Origin: Ewingella sp. CoE-038-23
GTDB taxonomy: Bacteria; Pseudomonadota; Gammaproteobacteria; Enterobacterales; Enterobacteriaceae
Direction: 5' to 3'
Assembly (NCBI RefSeq): GCF_040419245.1
Contig: NZ_JAZHOH010000001.1
Coordinates: 3,348,001 to 3,412,000, forward strand
Length of the DNA: 64,000 nt
Shown: in pieces, positions 34,835-46,903 of the stretch
Layout of the letters: each line of letters begins with the position of its first letter
Numbering within the stretch: the stretch's first letter is position 1
Made by a program: the position numbers and the translations under genes
Notes under the pieces: generated by a model
What the model saw: the letters and a program-made list of their open reading frames with translations, nothing else
Databases searched by the model: none
What the model was told of the DNA's origin: nothing

Positions 34835-35213
34835 GCCACCGATTTACTTATCAGACGGACTTCTCCACCCTGCCATTGCTGCACGCCGACACCAAAATTA
34901 ATGCCTGGCAGGAGTGGGCTAAGAAAACCAATGCCAAAGGCGATTTTATTGCGGGCAAGCATTTCGACAACCTGACGCTGGCGATTCAGGCGGCAAAAAA
35001 CGGGCTGGGGATCATCATGACGCCGCAGATTCTGGTGAAGAAGGAGCTACAGGATGGCACGGTGATCGCGCCGCTGGGCTTCGCCGAGGTGGATCGCGCC
35101 ACCTATATGCTGGTGAAAAGCGATCGCAGCCATGAGCCGGAGATCACTGCATTTCGCGGCTGGTTGCTGGAAGAAGCCAGCGGAGGCTAAGCCGTTTTCC
35201 TGCATTTAAGAGC

Positions 35214-35249
35214 AAAAAAAAAGCCCCGTCGCGATGACAGGGCTTTTTA
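35214..35249. terminator. Bidirectional intrinsic terminator between LysR pseudogene and htpG
   Basis: AAGCCC (35221-35226) pairs with GGGCTT (35240-35245), flanked by A7 on the left and T5 on the right. Confidence 0.85.
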
Positions 35250-35263
35250 TGAGCATCTGAACC

Positions 35264-37138
35264 TTATGCTTGCAGCAGTTGGTTCATACGGCGGATAAAC
35301 AGGTTTGGATCTTCCAGCGTGCCGCGCTCGGCAAACAGCGCCTGATCCAGCAGCAGTTCAACCCACTCGCTAAACTGCGCGTCATCGGCCACGTCGGAAG
35401 CACGTTTCACCAGCGCGTGGTCTGGGTTCAGCTCGAAGATGTATTTCACTTCTGGCGCTTCCTGACCGGCAGCGGCGAACAGCTTCGCCATCTGGGTAGT
35501 CATTTCATCAGCGCCGGTAGTGACAATCGCTGGCGTATCAGTCAGACGGTGGGTCAGACGCACTTCTTTCACACGGTCGCCCAGCAGGGTTTTCACGCGC
35601 TCAACGAACGGCTCCAGCGCCTTCTCAGCTTCTTTCTGCTCTTCGCTCTCTTCGTCAGCCAGCTTGTCCAACGTGTCGTCGGCCTTGCTCACGGATTGGA
35701 AGACTTTGCCATCAAACTCAGTCAGATAGCTCATCATCCACTCGTCGATACGATCGGACAGCAGCAGAACTTCGATGCCTTTCTTGCGGAACAGCTCAAG
35801 GTGCGGGCTGCTCTTCGCGGCGGCATAGCTGTCGGCGGTGATGTAGTAAATTTTGTCCTGACCTTCCACCATCTTGGCAACGTACTCTTCCAGAGAGAGA
35901 GTCTGGCTGGAGCTGTCGTTGCGGGTACTGGCGAATCGCAGCAGTTTGGCAATGGCTTCTTTGTTCGCGCCATCTTCTGCCGGGCCTTCTTTCAGCACCA
36001 GACCGAACTGTTGCCAGAATTGCAGGTACTTCTCGTTGTCGTCTTTCGCCAGTTTCTCCAGCATCTGCAATACGCGTTTGGTCAGCGCGCTGCGCAGGTT
36101 CTGGGTGATGCGGCTGTCTTGCAGGATTTCACGCGAGACGTTCAACGGCAGGTCGTTGGAATCTATCAGACCACGCACGAAACGCAGGTAGTTCGGCATG
36201 AACTGCTCGGCTTCGTCCATGATGAACACGCGCTGCACGTACAGCTTCAGGCCGTGCTTGTGGTCGCGGTTCCACATATCCCAAGGGGCTTGTGAAGGGA
36301 TATACAGCAGGCTGGTGTACTCCTGCTTACCTTCAACGCGGTTGTGGCTCCAGCTCAGCGGATCGCTGAAGTCATGGGAGATATGTTTGTAGAATTCGGT
36401 GTACTCTTCGTCGGTGACTTCCGATTTACCGCGGGTCCACAGGGCCTGCGCCTTGTTGATTTGCTCCCAGGTGACGGTGTCATCTTCTTCATTGCGGGTT
36501 TCAACTTCAACCGGCAAGGCGATGTGGTCGGAATATTTGCTGATAATCGAGCGCACGCGCCAATCGTCGAGGAACTCATCCTGATCTTCGCGCAGGTGCA
36601 GAGTGATTTCGGTGCCGCGATCGGCTTTCTCGATATCTGCCAGAGTGTACTCGCCTTCACCAGCAGATTCCCAGAACACGCCCTCATCTTTGCTCGCGCC
36701 AGCAGCGCGGGTGCGCACGGTCACTTTGTCCGCCACGATAAACGCGGAGTAGAAGCCTACGCCGAACTGGCCGATCAGCTGGCTGTCTTTCGCCTGCTCG
36801 GAACCGACGGATTGCAGGAAGGCTTTAGTACCTGATTTAGCGATAGTGCCGAGGTTGTCGATCACTTCGTCACGGGTCATCCCGATGCCGTTGTCGCTCA
36901 GGGTCAGGGTACGTTTTTCTTTATCGAACGCCAGACGCACGTGCAGTTCGCCATCACCCTCATAGAGTTCAGGCTTGGAGAGCGCGCGGAAACGCAGTTT
37001 GTCGGCGGCATCTGAGGCGTTGGAGATCAGCTCACGCAGGAAAATCTCTTTGTTGGAATATAAGGAGTGGATCATCAGATGCAGCAGCTGCTTAACTTCA
37101 GACTGGAAGCCGCGGGTTTCTTGTCCTTTCATACTCAT
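35264..37138 (-). CDS. htpG: Chaperone protein HtpG (Hsp90)
   Basis: HtpG is the bacterial Hsp90, a cytosolic ATP-dependent chaperone dimer. The N-terminal GHKL ATPase has [20 protein letters not shown] and [11 protein letters not shown]. The middle domain has [19 protein letters not shown], and the C-terminal dimerisation domain ends [16 protein letters not shown] 37138 (MSMKGQ) is favoured by GAGG seven bases upstream; ATG 37132 (MKGQ, the E. coli start) is the alternative. A sigma-32 promoter lies about 95 bp upstream. It is monocistronic. Confidence 0.97.
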   Translation of the reverse strand: MSMKGQETRGFQSEVKQLLHLMIHSLYSNKEIFLRELISNASDAADKLRFRALSKPELYEGDGELHVRLAFDKEKRTLTLSDNGIGMTRDEVIDNLGTIAKSGTKAFLQSVGSEQAKDSQLIGQFGVGFYSAFIVADKVTVRTRAAGASKDEGVFWESAGEGEYTLADIEKADRGTEITLHLREDQDEFLDDWRVRSIISKYSDHIALPVEVETRNEEDDTVTWEQINKAQALWTRGKSEVTDEEYTEFYKHISHDFSDPLSWSHNRVEGKQEYTSLLYIPSQAPWDMWNRDHKHGLKLYVQRVFIMDEAEQFMPNYLRFVRGLIDSNDLPLNVSREILQDSRITQNLRSALTKRVLQMLEKLAKDDNEKYLQFWQQFGLVLKEGPAEDGANKEAIAKLLRFASTRNDSSSQTLSLEEYVAKMVEGQDKIYYITADSYAAAKSSPHLELFRKKGIEVLLLSDRIDEWMMSYLTEFDGKVFQSVSKADDTLDKLADEESEEQKEAEKALEPFVERVKTLLGDRVKEVRLTHRLTDTPAIVTTGADEMTTQMAKLFAAAGQEAPEVKYIFELNPDHALVKRASDVADDAQFSEWVELLLDQALFAERGTLEDPNLFIRRMNQLLQA

Positions 37139-37230
37139 CAAATTACCTCAGTTACGCTATTTGAATTGTCATTATGCTGGCAAGCCCAGCCTTACAGGCG
37201 GCACATTGGCCAAAATAAAACGCTGAGGAG

Positions 37231-37260
37231 TAGATGGGGTTATCAGGAGGATAATTCAAG
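37231..37260 (-). promoter_or_regulatory. Sigma-32 (heat-shock) promoter of htpG
   Basis: On the minus strand CTTGAA (37260-37255), a 15 bp spacer and CCCCATCTA (37239-37231) match the RpoH consensus at nearly every position. Confidence 0.88.
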
Positions 37261-37290
37261 GGAAAAGAGAGCGTTTGGCTTAAAACTGAA

Positions 37291-37320
37291 CCGCCACGCG
37301 TGAAATCGCGCGCGTGGCGG
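37291..37320 (-). terminator. Hairpin after recR (putative terminator of the dnaX-ybaB-recR operon)
   Basis: CCGCCACGCG (37291-37300) and CGCGTGGCGG (37311-37320) form a perfect 10 bp GC stem 11 bp past the recR stop. The minus-strand 3' side reads TTCAGTTTTA, a weak U tract. Confidence 0.65.
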
Positions 37321-37331
37321 CAATTAACAGG

Positions 37332-37936
37332 TCAGAACTTGAAAGGTGCGCGTCCCGCCAGAGAGTGCGACAGCGTGGTGCCATCCACCATCTCCAGCTC
37401 ACCGCCCATCGGTACGCCGTGCGCGATGCGGCTCGCCAGCACGCCGTACTGGCCGCACATTTCGGCGATGTAGTTCGCCGTCGCCTCACCTTCGACCGTC
37501 GGGTTGGTCGCCAGAATCACCTCTTTCATGCTTTCGCTTTCCAGACGATGCTCTAAACGATCTAAACCGATGTCATCCGGGCCAATGCCGTCCATCGGAG
37601 ACAGATGGCCCATCAGGACAAAATAGCGACCGGAGAACTGACCGGTTTGTTCTATAGCATGGATGTCAGCCGGGCTTTCTACCACGCAAATCTGACCGTT
37701 TTCTTTGCGCCGTGGGTTGGCGCAAATGGTGCAGATATCCTGCTCGGTGAAAGTGCGGCAATCAGCGCAGTGGCCGATTTCAGACATCGCACGCGTTAAC
37801 GACTGCGCCAGCCGCATTCCACCGCTGCGATCGCGCTGCAACAGTTGGAATGCCATGCGCTGCGCCGATTTCGGGCCAACGCCCGGCAGGCAGCGCAACG
37901 CCTCCATTAGTGATTCAAGGAGTGGGCTGGTTTGCA

Positions 37937-37937
<1 letters not shown>
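37332..37937 (-). CDS. recR: Recombination mediator protein RecR
   Basis: RecR works with RecO/RecF to load RecA on gaps. The 201 residues match E. coli exactly in length. Order: HhH motif [17 protein letters not shown], a C4 zinc finger ([16 protein letters not shown]), then the TOPRIM domain with [16 protein letters not shown]. The start overlaps the ybaB stop by one base (TGATG), so dnaX-ybaB-recR is a coupled operon. Confidence 0.97.
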
Positions 37938-40263
<2,326 letters not shown>

Positions 40264-40338
40264 TAATACCGGAGAAGTCGAGTGGTCGGGAGGGTCATGC
40301 TATCACAGCCTCGCCTGGGCAGGCGAGGCTTGTGTCAA

Positions 40339-40890
40339 TCAATGGCCTGGGAAGTCGACCAGGCTGTAGCAGTTGATATTCATCTTGCTCAGGCGCTCTG
40401 CACCGCCGAGATCGAACAGATTAATGATGAATGCTGCGTCAGTCACTTCCCCCCCCAAACGGCGGATCAGCTTCACGGTGGCTTCGATGGTGCCGCCGGT
40501 TGCCAGCAGGTCATCGATAACCAGGATCTTCTCACCGGCATTGATAGAGTCAGTGTGGATTTCCAGACTGTCAGTGCCGTATTCCAACTCATAGCTTTCG
40601 CTCAGGGTTTCGCGTGGCAATTTACCCGGTTTACGCACTGGCACAAAACCCACACCCAGAGCCAAGGCCACCGGAGCACCAAACAAGAAACCACGCGCTT
40701 CGGTACCCACCACTTTGGTGACGCCGGAGTCACGATAACGGTCGGCCAGCAGTTGAATGCTGGCGGCATAGGCTGCCGGGTCTTCCAGCAGGCTGGTGAC
40801 GTCGCGGAACAGAATGCCCGGTTTCGGGTAGTCTTGAATGGATTTAATGCTGTTTTTGATAAACTCTAGCTGCTGTGCGGTAGCTGTCAT
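40339..40890 (-). CDS. apt: Adenine phosphoribosyltransferase
   Basis: Apt makes AMP from adenine and PRPP. The 183-residue length equals E. coli. The PRPP-binding motif is [20 protein letters not shown], and [15 protein letters not shown] is the flexible-loop region. It lies 75 bp upstream of dnaX on the same strand. Purine salvage genes gsk, apt and ade all occur in this window. Confidence 0.97.
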   Translation of the reverse strand: MTATAQQLEFIKNSIKSIQDYPKPGILFRDVTSLLEDPAAYAASIQLLADRYRDSGVTKVVGTEARGFLFGAPVALALGVGFVPVRKPGKLPRETLSESYELEYGTDSLEIHTDSINAGEKILVIDDLLATGGTIEATVKLIRRLGGEVTDAAFIINLFDLGGAERLSKMNINCYSLVDFPGH

Positions 40891-41061
40891 AATAAGTGCC
40901 TGATAAAACTGCTGTTCATACTTAAACGCGAACCAGTAAATGGCTCATGCCTTACAAAAGTGTTTGGCTGTTTAAGGAAGGAAATTGGCGCGCATGAGGG
41001 TGCGCGAGATGCCCAAATCTATGCAAAGCCGCTTTAAAAAGCAACCCGCAGCCGGACATGA

Positions 41062-41439
41062 TCACCTTTTTTGTTGCTTTAGGTCAACCACTGGTAAGCG
41101 CCACATCATGATAAGCAGCCCGAACATGATACAAAGCAGTAAAACGCGCACCCACCACAGCGGGACAAAATAGAGAGAAATGGCAAACGTAATGAGGATC
41201 ACCAGCACGGCTTTGCCTTTTGCGCCGGGTGGCAAGGCGCGATGTTCCTGCCAGTGGCGCAGGTAACTGCCAAACCACGAGCGATATAGCAGCCAGTAGT
41301 GAAAACGCGGCGACGAGCGAGCAAAGCACCATGCCGCCAGCAGCAGAAACGGCGTGGTAGGTAATAAAGGCAGCACTACGCCCAGCGTCGCCAGCACCAC
41401 GCATACCCACCCCAGAATGATCAACAAAACACGTTTCAT
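41062..41439 (-). CDS. ybaN: Inner-membrane protein YbaN (DUF454)
   Basis: This 125-residue protein has an N-terminal hairpin of TM helices (VLLIILGWVCVVLATLGVVL), a conserved cytosolic PxxPF/W-type loop (LLPTTPFLLLAAWCFARSSP) and a C-terminal TM pair. It is the length of E. coli YbaN. The function is unknown. It is divergent from priC as in E. coli. Confidence 0.93.
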   Translation of the reverse strand: MKRVLLIILGWVCVVLATLGVVLPLLPTTPFLLLAAWCFARSSPRFHYWLLYRSWFGSYLRHWQEHRALPPGAKGKAVLVILITFAISLYFVPLWWVRVLLLCIMFGLLIMMWRLPVVDLKQQKR

Positions 41440-41580
41440 ACAATCCTTGTCGACTTGTCTATGTTATCGATGTCGCTATGCCGCCAGTGTAAACAACTGC
41501 CTAGGCGCTGCCAAACACCGCGTGCCTTGTATCTGGTGAGCTTCAGGGTAAGCTAATCAGGTCCAACGCGGAGAACCCCT

Positions 41581-42117
41581 GTGAGCACTGAACAAATATT
41601 GCACGCCCTGAGCCAACAAATAGAGGCGCTCGCGCAAGAAATTGAACCTGTCGGCCACGTTTCGGCCCAGCAGGCGCGTTTCGACGTGACGCTGTTCGCC
41701 ACCAAAGGCACCCGACTGCGCGACTATCTGGCTGAAGTGCGGGTCAATCTTGGCCAGCTGCATCAGGTGGTGGCGGAGAAACGTCAGGCGCAGGTGGCGT
41801 TTGTCGCCGAGCGGCTGATCTCCCAAATTACAGCCTTGCAGCGCGAACTGGCAACTCAGGGTCTGCGCAAGACTCACCAAACGCCAGAGCGTAAAAGCCA
41901 CGACAACTACACCCGGCTGGCAGAAACCCAGCAGTTTGAGCGCCGTTTAATCGCCATGATTGAAGACCGTGAGAGCACCCTTGGGCAGCTTGCCACTTTC
42001 AGCGATCAGCAAAGAGTGCAGAAGGAACTGGCCGCGCTGGAAGGTCGATTGATGAGATGCAGGCAGGCGTTAGCCAAAATCGAGCGGCAAATTGAAAGGC
42101 AGGAAAAAGGTTTTTGA
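41581..42117 (+). CDS. priC: Primosomal replication protein N'' (PriC)
   Basis: PriC reloads DnaB at stalled forks. The 178-residue basic, helical protein matches E. coli PriC (175) from start to end; TRLAETQQFERRLIAMIEDR is a conserved block. It starts with GTG at 41581 after GGAGAACCCCT (41569-41579). The downstream gene is ybaM after a 221 bp gap. Confidence 0.93.
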   Translation: MSTEQILHALSQQIEALAQEIEPVGHVSAQQARFDVTLFATKGTRLRDYLAEVRVNLGQLHQVVAEKRQAQVAFVAERLISQITALQRELATQGLRKTHQTPERKSHDNYTRLAETQQFERRLIAMIEDRESTLGQLATFSDQQRVQKELAALEGRLMRCRQALAKIERQIERQEKGF

Positions 42118-42263
42118 ATGTTTATCACATTTTTTGAAAACTGCAGGCAGGTGGAGACATTTATTATCTATAATCAGTTTCCATGCCTGAGTGATTAAAT
42201 TTCCTAAAAGGTCCTGGCTGCTGCTTAACTGAGCCACTCCTTACCTGCTTCAGGCTGACTTCG

Positions 42264-42308
42264 GATCCGTTGAAAACTGTCATTTGAACAAAAACGGATC
42301 TTTATTTA
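42264..42308 (+). terminator. Putative terminator after priC
   Basis: GATCCGTT (from 42264) and AACGGATC about 25 bases on form an 8 bp stem with a long loop, followed by TTTATTTA. The rest of the 42118-42338 gap shows no gene. Confidence 0.55.
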
Positions 42309-42338
42309 CATCGCACACTACACTGAACGTTGGCTCCC

Positions 42339-42512
42339 ATGTCTGTCGAAAATGCGCCACCCGAGCTACAACTCGCTGTTGATTTGATCTACTTACTTGA
42401 GTGCAATGAAATTGCACCTGAAACCGCGCTCGCCGCGCTTGAGATCGTCAAACGCGATTATCAGGAAAAGCTTAAAGGCAGCTTGAATACGCTGTCTGTG
42501 AGTTATTTGTAA
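42339..42512 (+). CDS. ybaM: Small protein YbaM (DUF2496)
   Basis: A 57-residue acidic helical protein; [20 protein letters not shown] and [13 protein letters not shown] match E. coli YbaM (53 residues). The ATG at 42339 gives the conserved MSVENAP start. The function is unknown. It is convergent with mscK. Confidence 0.88.
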   Translation: MSVENAPPELQLAVDLIYLLECNEIAPETALAALEIVKRDYQEKLKGSLNTLSVSYL

Positions 42513-42538
42513 TTTCGGTCAGAGAATGACTGGAAGAA

Positions 42539-42567
42539 ACAGGGAATGTCTTCAGCACATTCCCTGT
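42539..42567. terminator. Perfect hairpin between ybaM and mscK
   Basis: ACAGGGAATGT (42539-42549) and ACATTCCCTGT (42557-42567) form an 11 bp stem with a seven-base loop. T tracts are weak on both strands (AAAAA on the right, TTTCTT on the minus side). Confidence 0.65.
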
Positions 42568-42578
42568 AAAAACAGGAC

Positions 42579-45500
42579 TTACACCGCCTCTGGCGGCAAA
42601 GGTTCCCCCGGCTGACGCAGTTCCCGCTTCACTTCCTGCACCTCTTCTCCCCCGTTTTTATCGTGTAGATACACTTCCAACTGGTTGAAGGCGATGTTGA
42701 TATCGTTTTCGCGGCACAGCCTGTCGATGGTGCGGTTGAGTTCGTCCACCGTGTGGCTGCGATCCCCAAGTTCACGCACATAAACCCGTAATTCGTGATC
42801 TAAGGTGCTGGCACCAAAGTTAAGGAAATAGACAAGCGGCGCCGGATCGCTCATGACGCGTGAGCTTTCATGGGCGGCTTGCAGCAGGATCTCTTTCACT
42901 TTATCCAGATCCGAGCCATAGGCCACGCCGACTTTAATGATGATGCGCGTGACAGTGTCGGACAGCGACCAGTTGATCAGCCTTTCGGTCACAAAGGCTT
43001 TGTTCGGGATGATCACTTCTTTGCGGTCAAAGTCGATAATAGTGGTGGCGCGAATACGAATTCGGCTCACCGTGCCCGAGAAAGTGCCAATGGTTACCGT
43101 GTCGCCGATACGCACCGGGCGTTCGAACAGGATGATCAAACCTGAAACGAAGTTGGCAAAAATCTCTTGTAAACCAAAGCCTAAGCCCACTGACAGCGCC
43201 GCGACTAGCCACTGGAGTTTATCCCAAGAGACGCCAAGCGAGCCGAGCGCCGTCACCGTACCGATCACCGTAATCGAGTAAGTCATGATGGTGGTGATGG
43301 CGTAGGAGGTGCCCTGCCGCAGCTGTAGCCGCGACAGCACCACCACTTCCAGCAGGCCCGGCAGGTTGCGAGTCAGCACATAGGCCACAATCACCGCCAC
43401 AAAGGCCAGCAACAGATTGCCGAGAGTGACCGTCTGCTGCACCACGCTGCCCGCGACATTACTGGAGTAGTGCCACAGCGAAATGCTGTCGAGATAGGAG
43501 ATAACGGTGAGTAAATCGGACCAAATCCAGTAGAATACGCTGGCGAAAATAAAGAACAGCACCATGGTGGTCAAACGCAGCGACTGCTGGTTAATTTGGT
43601 CTAAACCCAGTGGCGCCTCCTCCACTGGCTCACTCCCTTCCGCCCCCTCTTTGGCATTAATGCTTTGACGGCGCGCCAGCGCACGGCGATAAGCCAGACG
43701 GCGCGCCGCGACGCTCAAACCACGCAGCGCGCTGAGATAGGTAATATTCCACAAAATCAGTAAATAGAAGCTGTCTATCCAGCGCCCGGCTAGGCGCAGC
43801 GTAGTATAGAAGTAGCCCGCGACCATCAGCCCGACCAGCAACAGCGGCGCAATCGCAATGGCCGCCACAATCACCAGCCGCACGCTGTGGGTGTTCTTCT
43901 CCCGCCAGCTGTCGCGGAAAATTGGGAACACCAGCACGGCCAGCGCGATTAAGGTCAAGAGGATCACCACCTGACCAATGATGTCATCCACTAGCCCCAG
44001 CGGCGCTTTCTCGCCGCGCACCGACCAGAAGATCAGCGGCAGCATCACCAGCGCCAGCCGCACCACCGAGCGCCGGTAATGGGCGCATTGGGTTGCCGAG
44101 GTGTTGAAATGGCGTTCGCTGACGCCATTGGGTTTTAGCAGGCGGAAGCAGAAGCCCATCACCAGTATAAAGACCGCCAGACGCTGGGACAGCGCCCAGA
44201 GGAAATCGCTGAGTTCGATATCGCACTGCGAGAACCAATAGCCGATGCCGAGGGTCAGCAACACGCCCGGCAGAGTGCTCAGCATGATGATCATCAGGGC
44301 GCGCGGCGTGTGCAGCTGGGTGTCGCGCTTGAGCTGGCCGACGTCGCTATTGAGCTTGTCGAGATGCCTTTGCAACGCGCGGCGACGCAGCAACAGCACC
44401 AGAATCACCACCAGCAGCGGCACGTTGACCGGCAGCGAATGTAACCCTCCCATCATCAGCTCGCCCAGCGGCATCTTGATTCGCAGCTCGCTAAGTTGGC
44501 TTTTGACCTCGCTCGGCAGGGTTTTGATGAAGTCCCAGTTCATCGGCTTGTTACTGCTCACCCAGAAGATCTGTTGGGTCAGCGTCTGGGTTAAGGACTC
44601 ATTGATACTCAGTAACTGCTGCTGGTTAATTTGCAGATTGATCGCCAGCGAAAGCTGATTTCCCAACTGCTTATTCAACTGGTCCAGCAGCTCGCGGCGC
44701 ATGTCGACAATCTGATCCAGCGCGTCGCTAATGTCGTCGTTAATCTTCTCTTTGCTGCTGTCCACCACGCCCTGAATGTAGCTATCGCCCTGAAATAACG
44801 CGTCGCGCTGCTGGTTGATGGTGAACTGCTCGAGGCGCAAATCGGCAATCTTGGCGCTCATGTCGGTCATCAGGCCAGTCGGCGGAATGGTATTTTGCTG
44901 CTGCTGATAAAGAATTCGCGACAGCAGCAGACTGCCCTTCAGCACGCTGATCTGCTCTTTCAGGTCGTGCTCGGCCTGCGAAGAGCGATCGAGCCAGTTT
45001 TTGACCGTAATGTTCTTTTGAACCAGCTGGTTACCCTCTTCGGTGGCGGCAATCAGTCGCTGGCTCAGGGTGCGGTTAATCCCCAACTCTTGGGCCACCA
45101 GCGGGTCATTTTGAATATTGGAGGTGTCATCCGGCGTTTGCGCCTCTTTGGCGGTGCGCTCGGAGAGGGTCAGGCGTTTGCCATTCACCACCTCTTGCAG
45201 CATTTGCGCCACGCGCTCCAGCTGGCCGATGTGCGCATTGGTGAAATCGCGCTGCTTTTGCAGTAAATCTTGCAGCGTGGTGTTGGCTTCCAGACTTTTG
45301 CGCTGGTAATCAATCTGCGCGTTGAGCAAGGCTTGCTCTGTCACCAACATGGTCTGCTGGGTGGCGCGCAGATCCTGCTGCCCCGGCGCCATGCCGTTTA
45401 GCTGGTTGCGCACTTTCTGGATAGCCAGCGAGTAGTTGTACATCGCGCCCTGCACCCGCTCGGGCTGGGTTTGCAATGAGATAAGCTGGGTGTTAAAAGT

Positions 45501-45980
45501 GGACAAATCCTCCTGCGAGGATTGCAGATCGTCGAGCGTATCATTCAGGCGATTTTCTAACTGGCGCAGAGAGAGTGTCGCCAGCGACTCTTTGGTCACA
45601 CCGTCGTTATTCCCGTTTTTCAGCTTATCCAGGCCATCTGCCGCGTTGCGCAATTTGACCGGGGCATCAGCCACCTGTTGGCGCAGCTGCGCCGTATCCT
45701 GCTTCACGCGCTCGAGGGCGTCTAAATACTCGAGGGTGTGGACTAAATCCTGCTGCGAAAGTTTCTCGACCGGCGTCAGGCTTTTTTGCTTATTCAGCGC
45801 ATCAAATTGGTTCTGCACTTCAGAACGAGTAGGCAGATCATTATTAACTGCCGCATTAGCGCATGTAATAAAGGAAAGCGCCAACGACACCAGTAATGTC
45901 AAAGTCAGGCCACGCAAAAAAGTCAGCGGAAATAGATAATATGAAGACGAGTATGGCAACGCGGAGGATCGCTTAAACAT
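42579..45980 (-). CDS. mscK: Potassium-dependent mechanosensitive channel MscK (KefA)
   Basis: MscK is a large MscS-family channel of the inner membrane that opens under membrane tension in high K+. The 1133-residue protein (1120 in E. coli) has a signal peptide ending near ANAAVNND, a long periplasmic coiled-coil domain (residues 45-480), about eleven TM helices, and the MscS core at the C-terminus (LGFGLQEIFANFVSGLIILF, RIGDTVTIGTFSGTVSRIRI, IPNKAFVTERLINWS). It is next to acrR as in E. coli, 134 bp away. Confidence 0.96.
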   Translation of the reverse strand: MFKRSSALPYSSSYYLFPLTFLRGLTLTLLVSLALSFITCANAAVNNDLPTRSEVQNQFDALNKQKSLTPVEKLSQQDLVHTLEYLDALERVKQDTAQLRQQVADAPVKLRNAADGLDKLKNGNNDGVTKESLATLSLRQLENRLNDTLDDLQSSQEDLSTFNTQLISLQTQPERVQGAMYNYSLAIQKVRNQLNGMAPGQQDLRATQQTMLVTEQALLNAQIDYQRKSLEANTTLQDLLQKQRDFTNAHIGQLERVAQMLQEVVNGKRLTLSERTAKEAQTPDDTSNIQNDPLVAQELGINRTLSQRLIAATEEGNQLVQKNITVKNWLDRSSQAEHDLKEQISVLKGSLLLSRILYQQQQNTIPPTGLMTDMSAKIADLRLEQFTINQQRDALFQGDSYIQGVVDSSKEKINDDISDALDQIVDMRRELLDQLNKQLGNQLSLAINLQINQQQLLSINESLTQTLTQQIFWVSSNKPMNWDFIKTLPSEVKSQLSELRIKMPLGELMMGGLHSLPVNVPLLVVILVLLLRRRALQRHLDKLNSDVGQLKRDTQLHTPRALMIIMLSTLPGVLLTLGIGYWFSQCDIELSDFLWALSQRLAVFILVMGFCFRLLKPNGVSERHFNTSATQCAHYRRSVVRLALVMLPLIFWSVRGEKAPLGLVDDIIGQVVILLTLIALAVLVFPIFRDSWREKNTHSVRLVIVAAIAIAPLLLVGLMVAGYFYTTLRLAGRWIDSFYLLILWNITYLSALRGLSVAARRLAYRRALARRQSINAKEGAEGSEPVEEAPLGLDQINQQSLRLTTMVLFFIFASVFYWIWSDLLTVISYLDSISLWHYSSNVAGSVVQQTVTLGNLLLAFVAVIVAYVLTRNLPGLLEVVVLSRLQLRQGTSYAITTIMTYSITVIGTVTALGSLGVSWDKLQWLVAALSVGLGFGLQEIFANFVSGLIILFERPVRIGDTVTIGTFSGTVSRIRIRATTIIDFDRKEVIIPNKAFVTERLINWSLSDTVTRIIIKVGVAYGSDLDKVKEILLQAAHESSRVMSDPAPLVYFLNFGASTLDHELRVYVRELGDRSHTVDELNRTIDRLCRENDINIAFNQLEVYLHDKNGGEEVQEVKRELRQPGEPLPPEAV

Positions 45981-46114
45981 GGATGCACATTGTGTCGAGA
46001 AAGAGAGGTTGATATTAACACTACACTAACAGGTGACACAGAGTTATGAAGTCGGAAAAGCGTGTCAGAATACGTCACAAAATGACAAAAAACTCACAGA
46101 ATGAAGGGGACGGA

Positions 46115-46762
46115 TTAAGGCGCGGTTTTTGGCAGGAGCAGGCTCGGGCAGAACCTTAGCATTTCAATATAGGTATCAATCAGTTGGGCCGCCTGCCCTT
46201 CTAAATCAAAGCTTTCGGGGACGAACAGCCAGTTCTCCATTAATCCAGTAATATAAGCGCGAAGAATAATAGCCGCCTGACGCGGGTGTACATTCTGCGG
46301 TAATTCCTCGGCATCAATGCATTTCTGAAGAATACGTTCTATCTTGCCGTAGCCTTCAAGATATAGCGCCTTGCGCGCTTCATGAACTGACGTCATCTCC
46401 CCAACAAATTCACATTTGTGAAATATTATCTCCATCAAAGCCCTACGACGGGGATTGTTTACTGTGGCACGTAAGAAATAAATCAGTATCTCGCGCAAAA
46501 CCCGCAGTGGATTATTGGGAAACTTTGTCTGATACTCTAATTCGAGTAAGTGCATCTGGGACTCACACTCTTCCCAGACCCCATTAAACAATTCAACCTT
46601 ATTCTTGAAATGCCAGTAGATTGCGCCCCTAGTGACGCCGGCGGCATTGGCAATATCAGTCAGCGAAGTTGAGGCAACGCCACGGGCAGAGAACTCCTGA
46701 ACAGCAGCATCTAAAATCTGTTGTCGAGTCTCAAGGGCCTGTAATTTGGTTTTTCGTGCCAT
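46115..46762 (-). CDS. acrR: TetR-family repressor AcrR
   Basis: AcrR represses acrAB and is released by binding efflux-pump substrates. The 215-residue length equals E. coli from the MARKTK start at 46762; the frame is open 22 codons further but those overlap the operator. The HTH is [20 protein letters not shown], and the ligand domain keeps [18 protein letters not shown]. No disruption is seen. Confidence 0.95.
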   Translation of the reverse strand: MARKTKLQALETRQQILDAAVQEFSARGVASTSLTDIANAAGVTRGAIYWHFKNKVELFNGVWEECESQMHLLELEYQTKFPNNPLRVLREILIYFLRATVNNPRRRALMEIIFHKCEFVGEMTSVHEARKALYLEGYGKIERILQKCIDAEELPQNVHPRQAAIILRAYITGLMENWLFVPESFDLEGQAAQLIDTYIEMLRFCPSLLLPKTAP

Positions 46763-46789
46763 GGCGTCAGCTTTTGGGGGCGTTTGATT

Positions 46790-46813
46790 TACATACATTC
46801 GGGAATGTATGTA
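46790..46813. promoter_or_regulatory. AcrR operator
   Basis: A perfect 24 bp palindrome with arms TACATACATTC and GAATGTATGTA and a GG centre lies between divergent acrR and acrA. It matches the E. coli AcrR binding site in both arms. Confidence 0.93.
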
Positions 46814-46903
46814 ACATAGCACGCACATATTAAAAGCGCAGCAATGGGTTTTAAAGCTTGTGATCCATTGGACAAATTGAAATCGGACACTTGAGGTTTA
46901 TTT

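Larger units (their letters stand above)
33542..35190 (+). pseudogene. LysR-family regulator (GcvA-like) interrupted by IS1
   Basis: The 5' part (33542-34058) encodes the HTH (LPSLRALHYFKQAATFESFS, THSAVSHQIKNLEGWLG) and half of the effector domain; the 3' part (34835-35190) encodes the rest, ending LLEEASGG. Removing IS1 and one copy of the target duplication restores an unbroken frame of 290 codons through VCSPNFRHRFTYQ, exactly LysR length. The gene was therefore intact just before the insertion. The truncated product would keep the DNA-binding domain but lose effector control. It faces the four-gene operon and is the probable regulator of it. Confidence 0.93.

Noticed and set aside
34813..35190. 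Separate 125-codon gene after IS1
   Set aside because: Its first codons are the IS1 right end; the rest continues the LysR effector domain in the frame restored by removing IS1.
35270..36295. Long plus-strand open frame (341 codons) opposite htpG
   Set aside because: It is exactly antisense to conserved HtpG codons, has no ribosome site and no family resemblance; GC-rich codon use creates such mirror frames.
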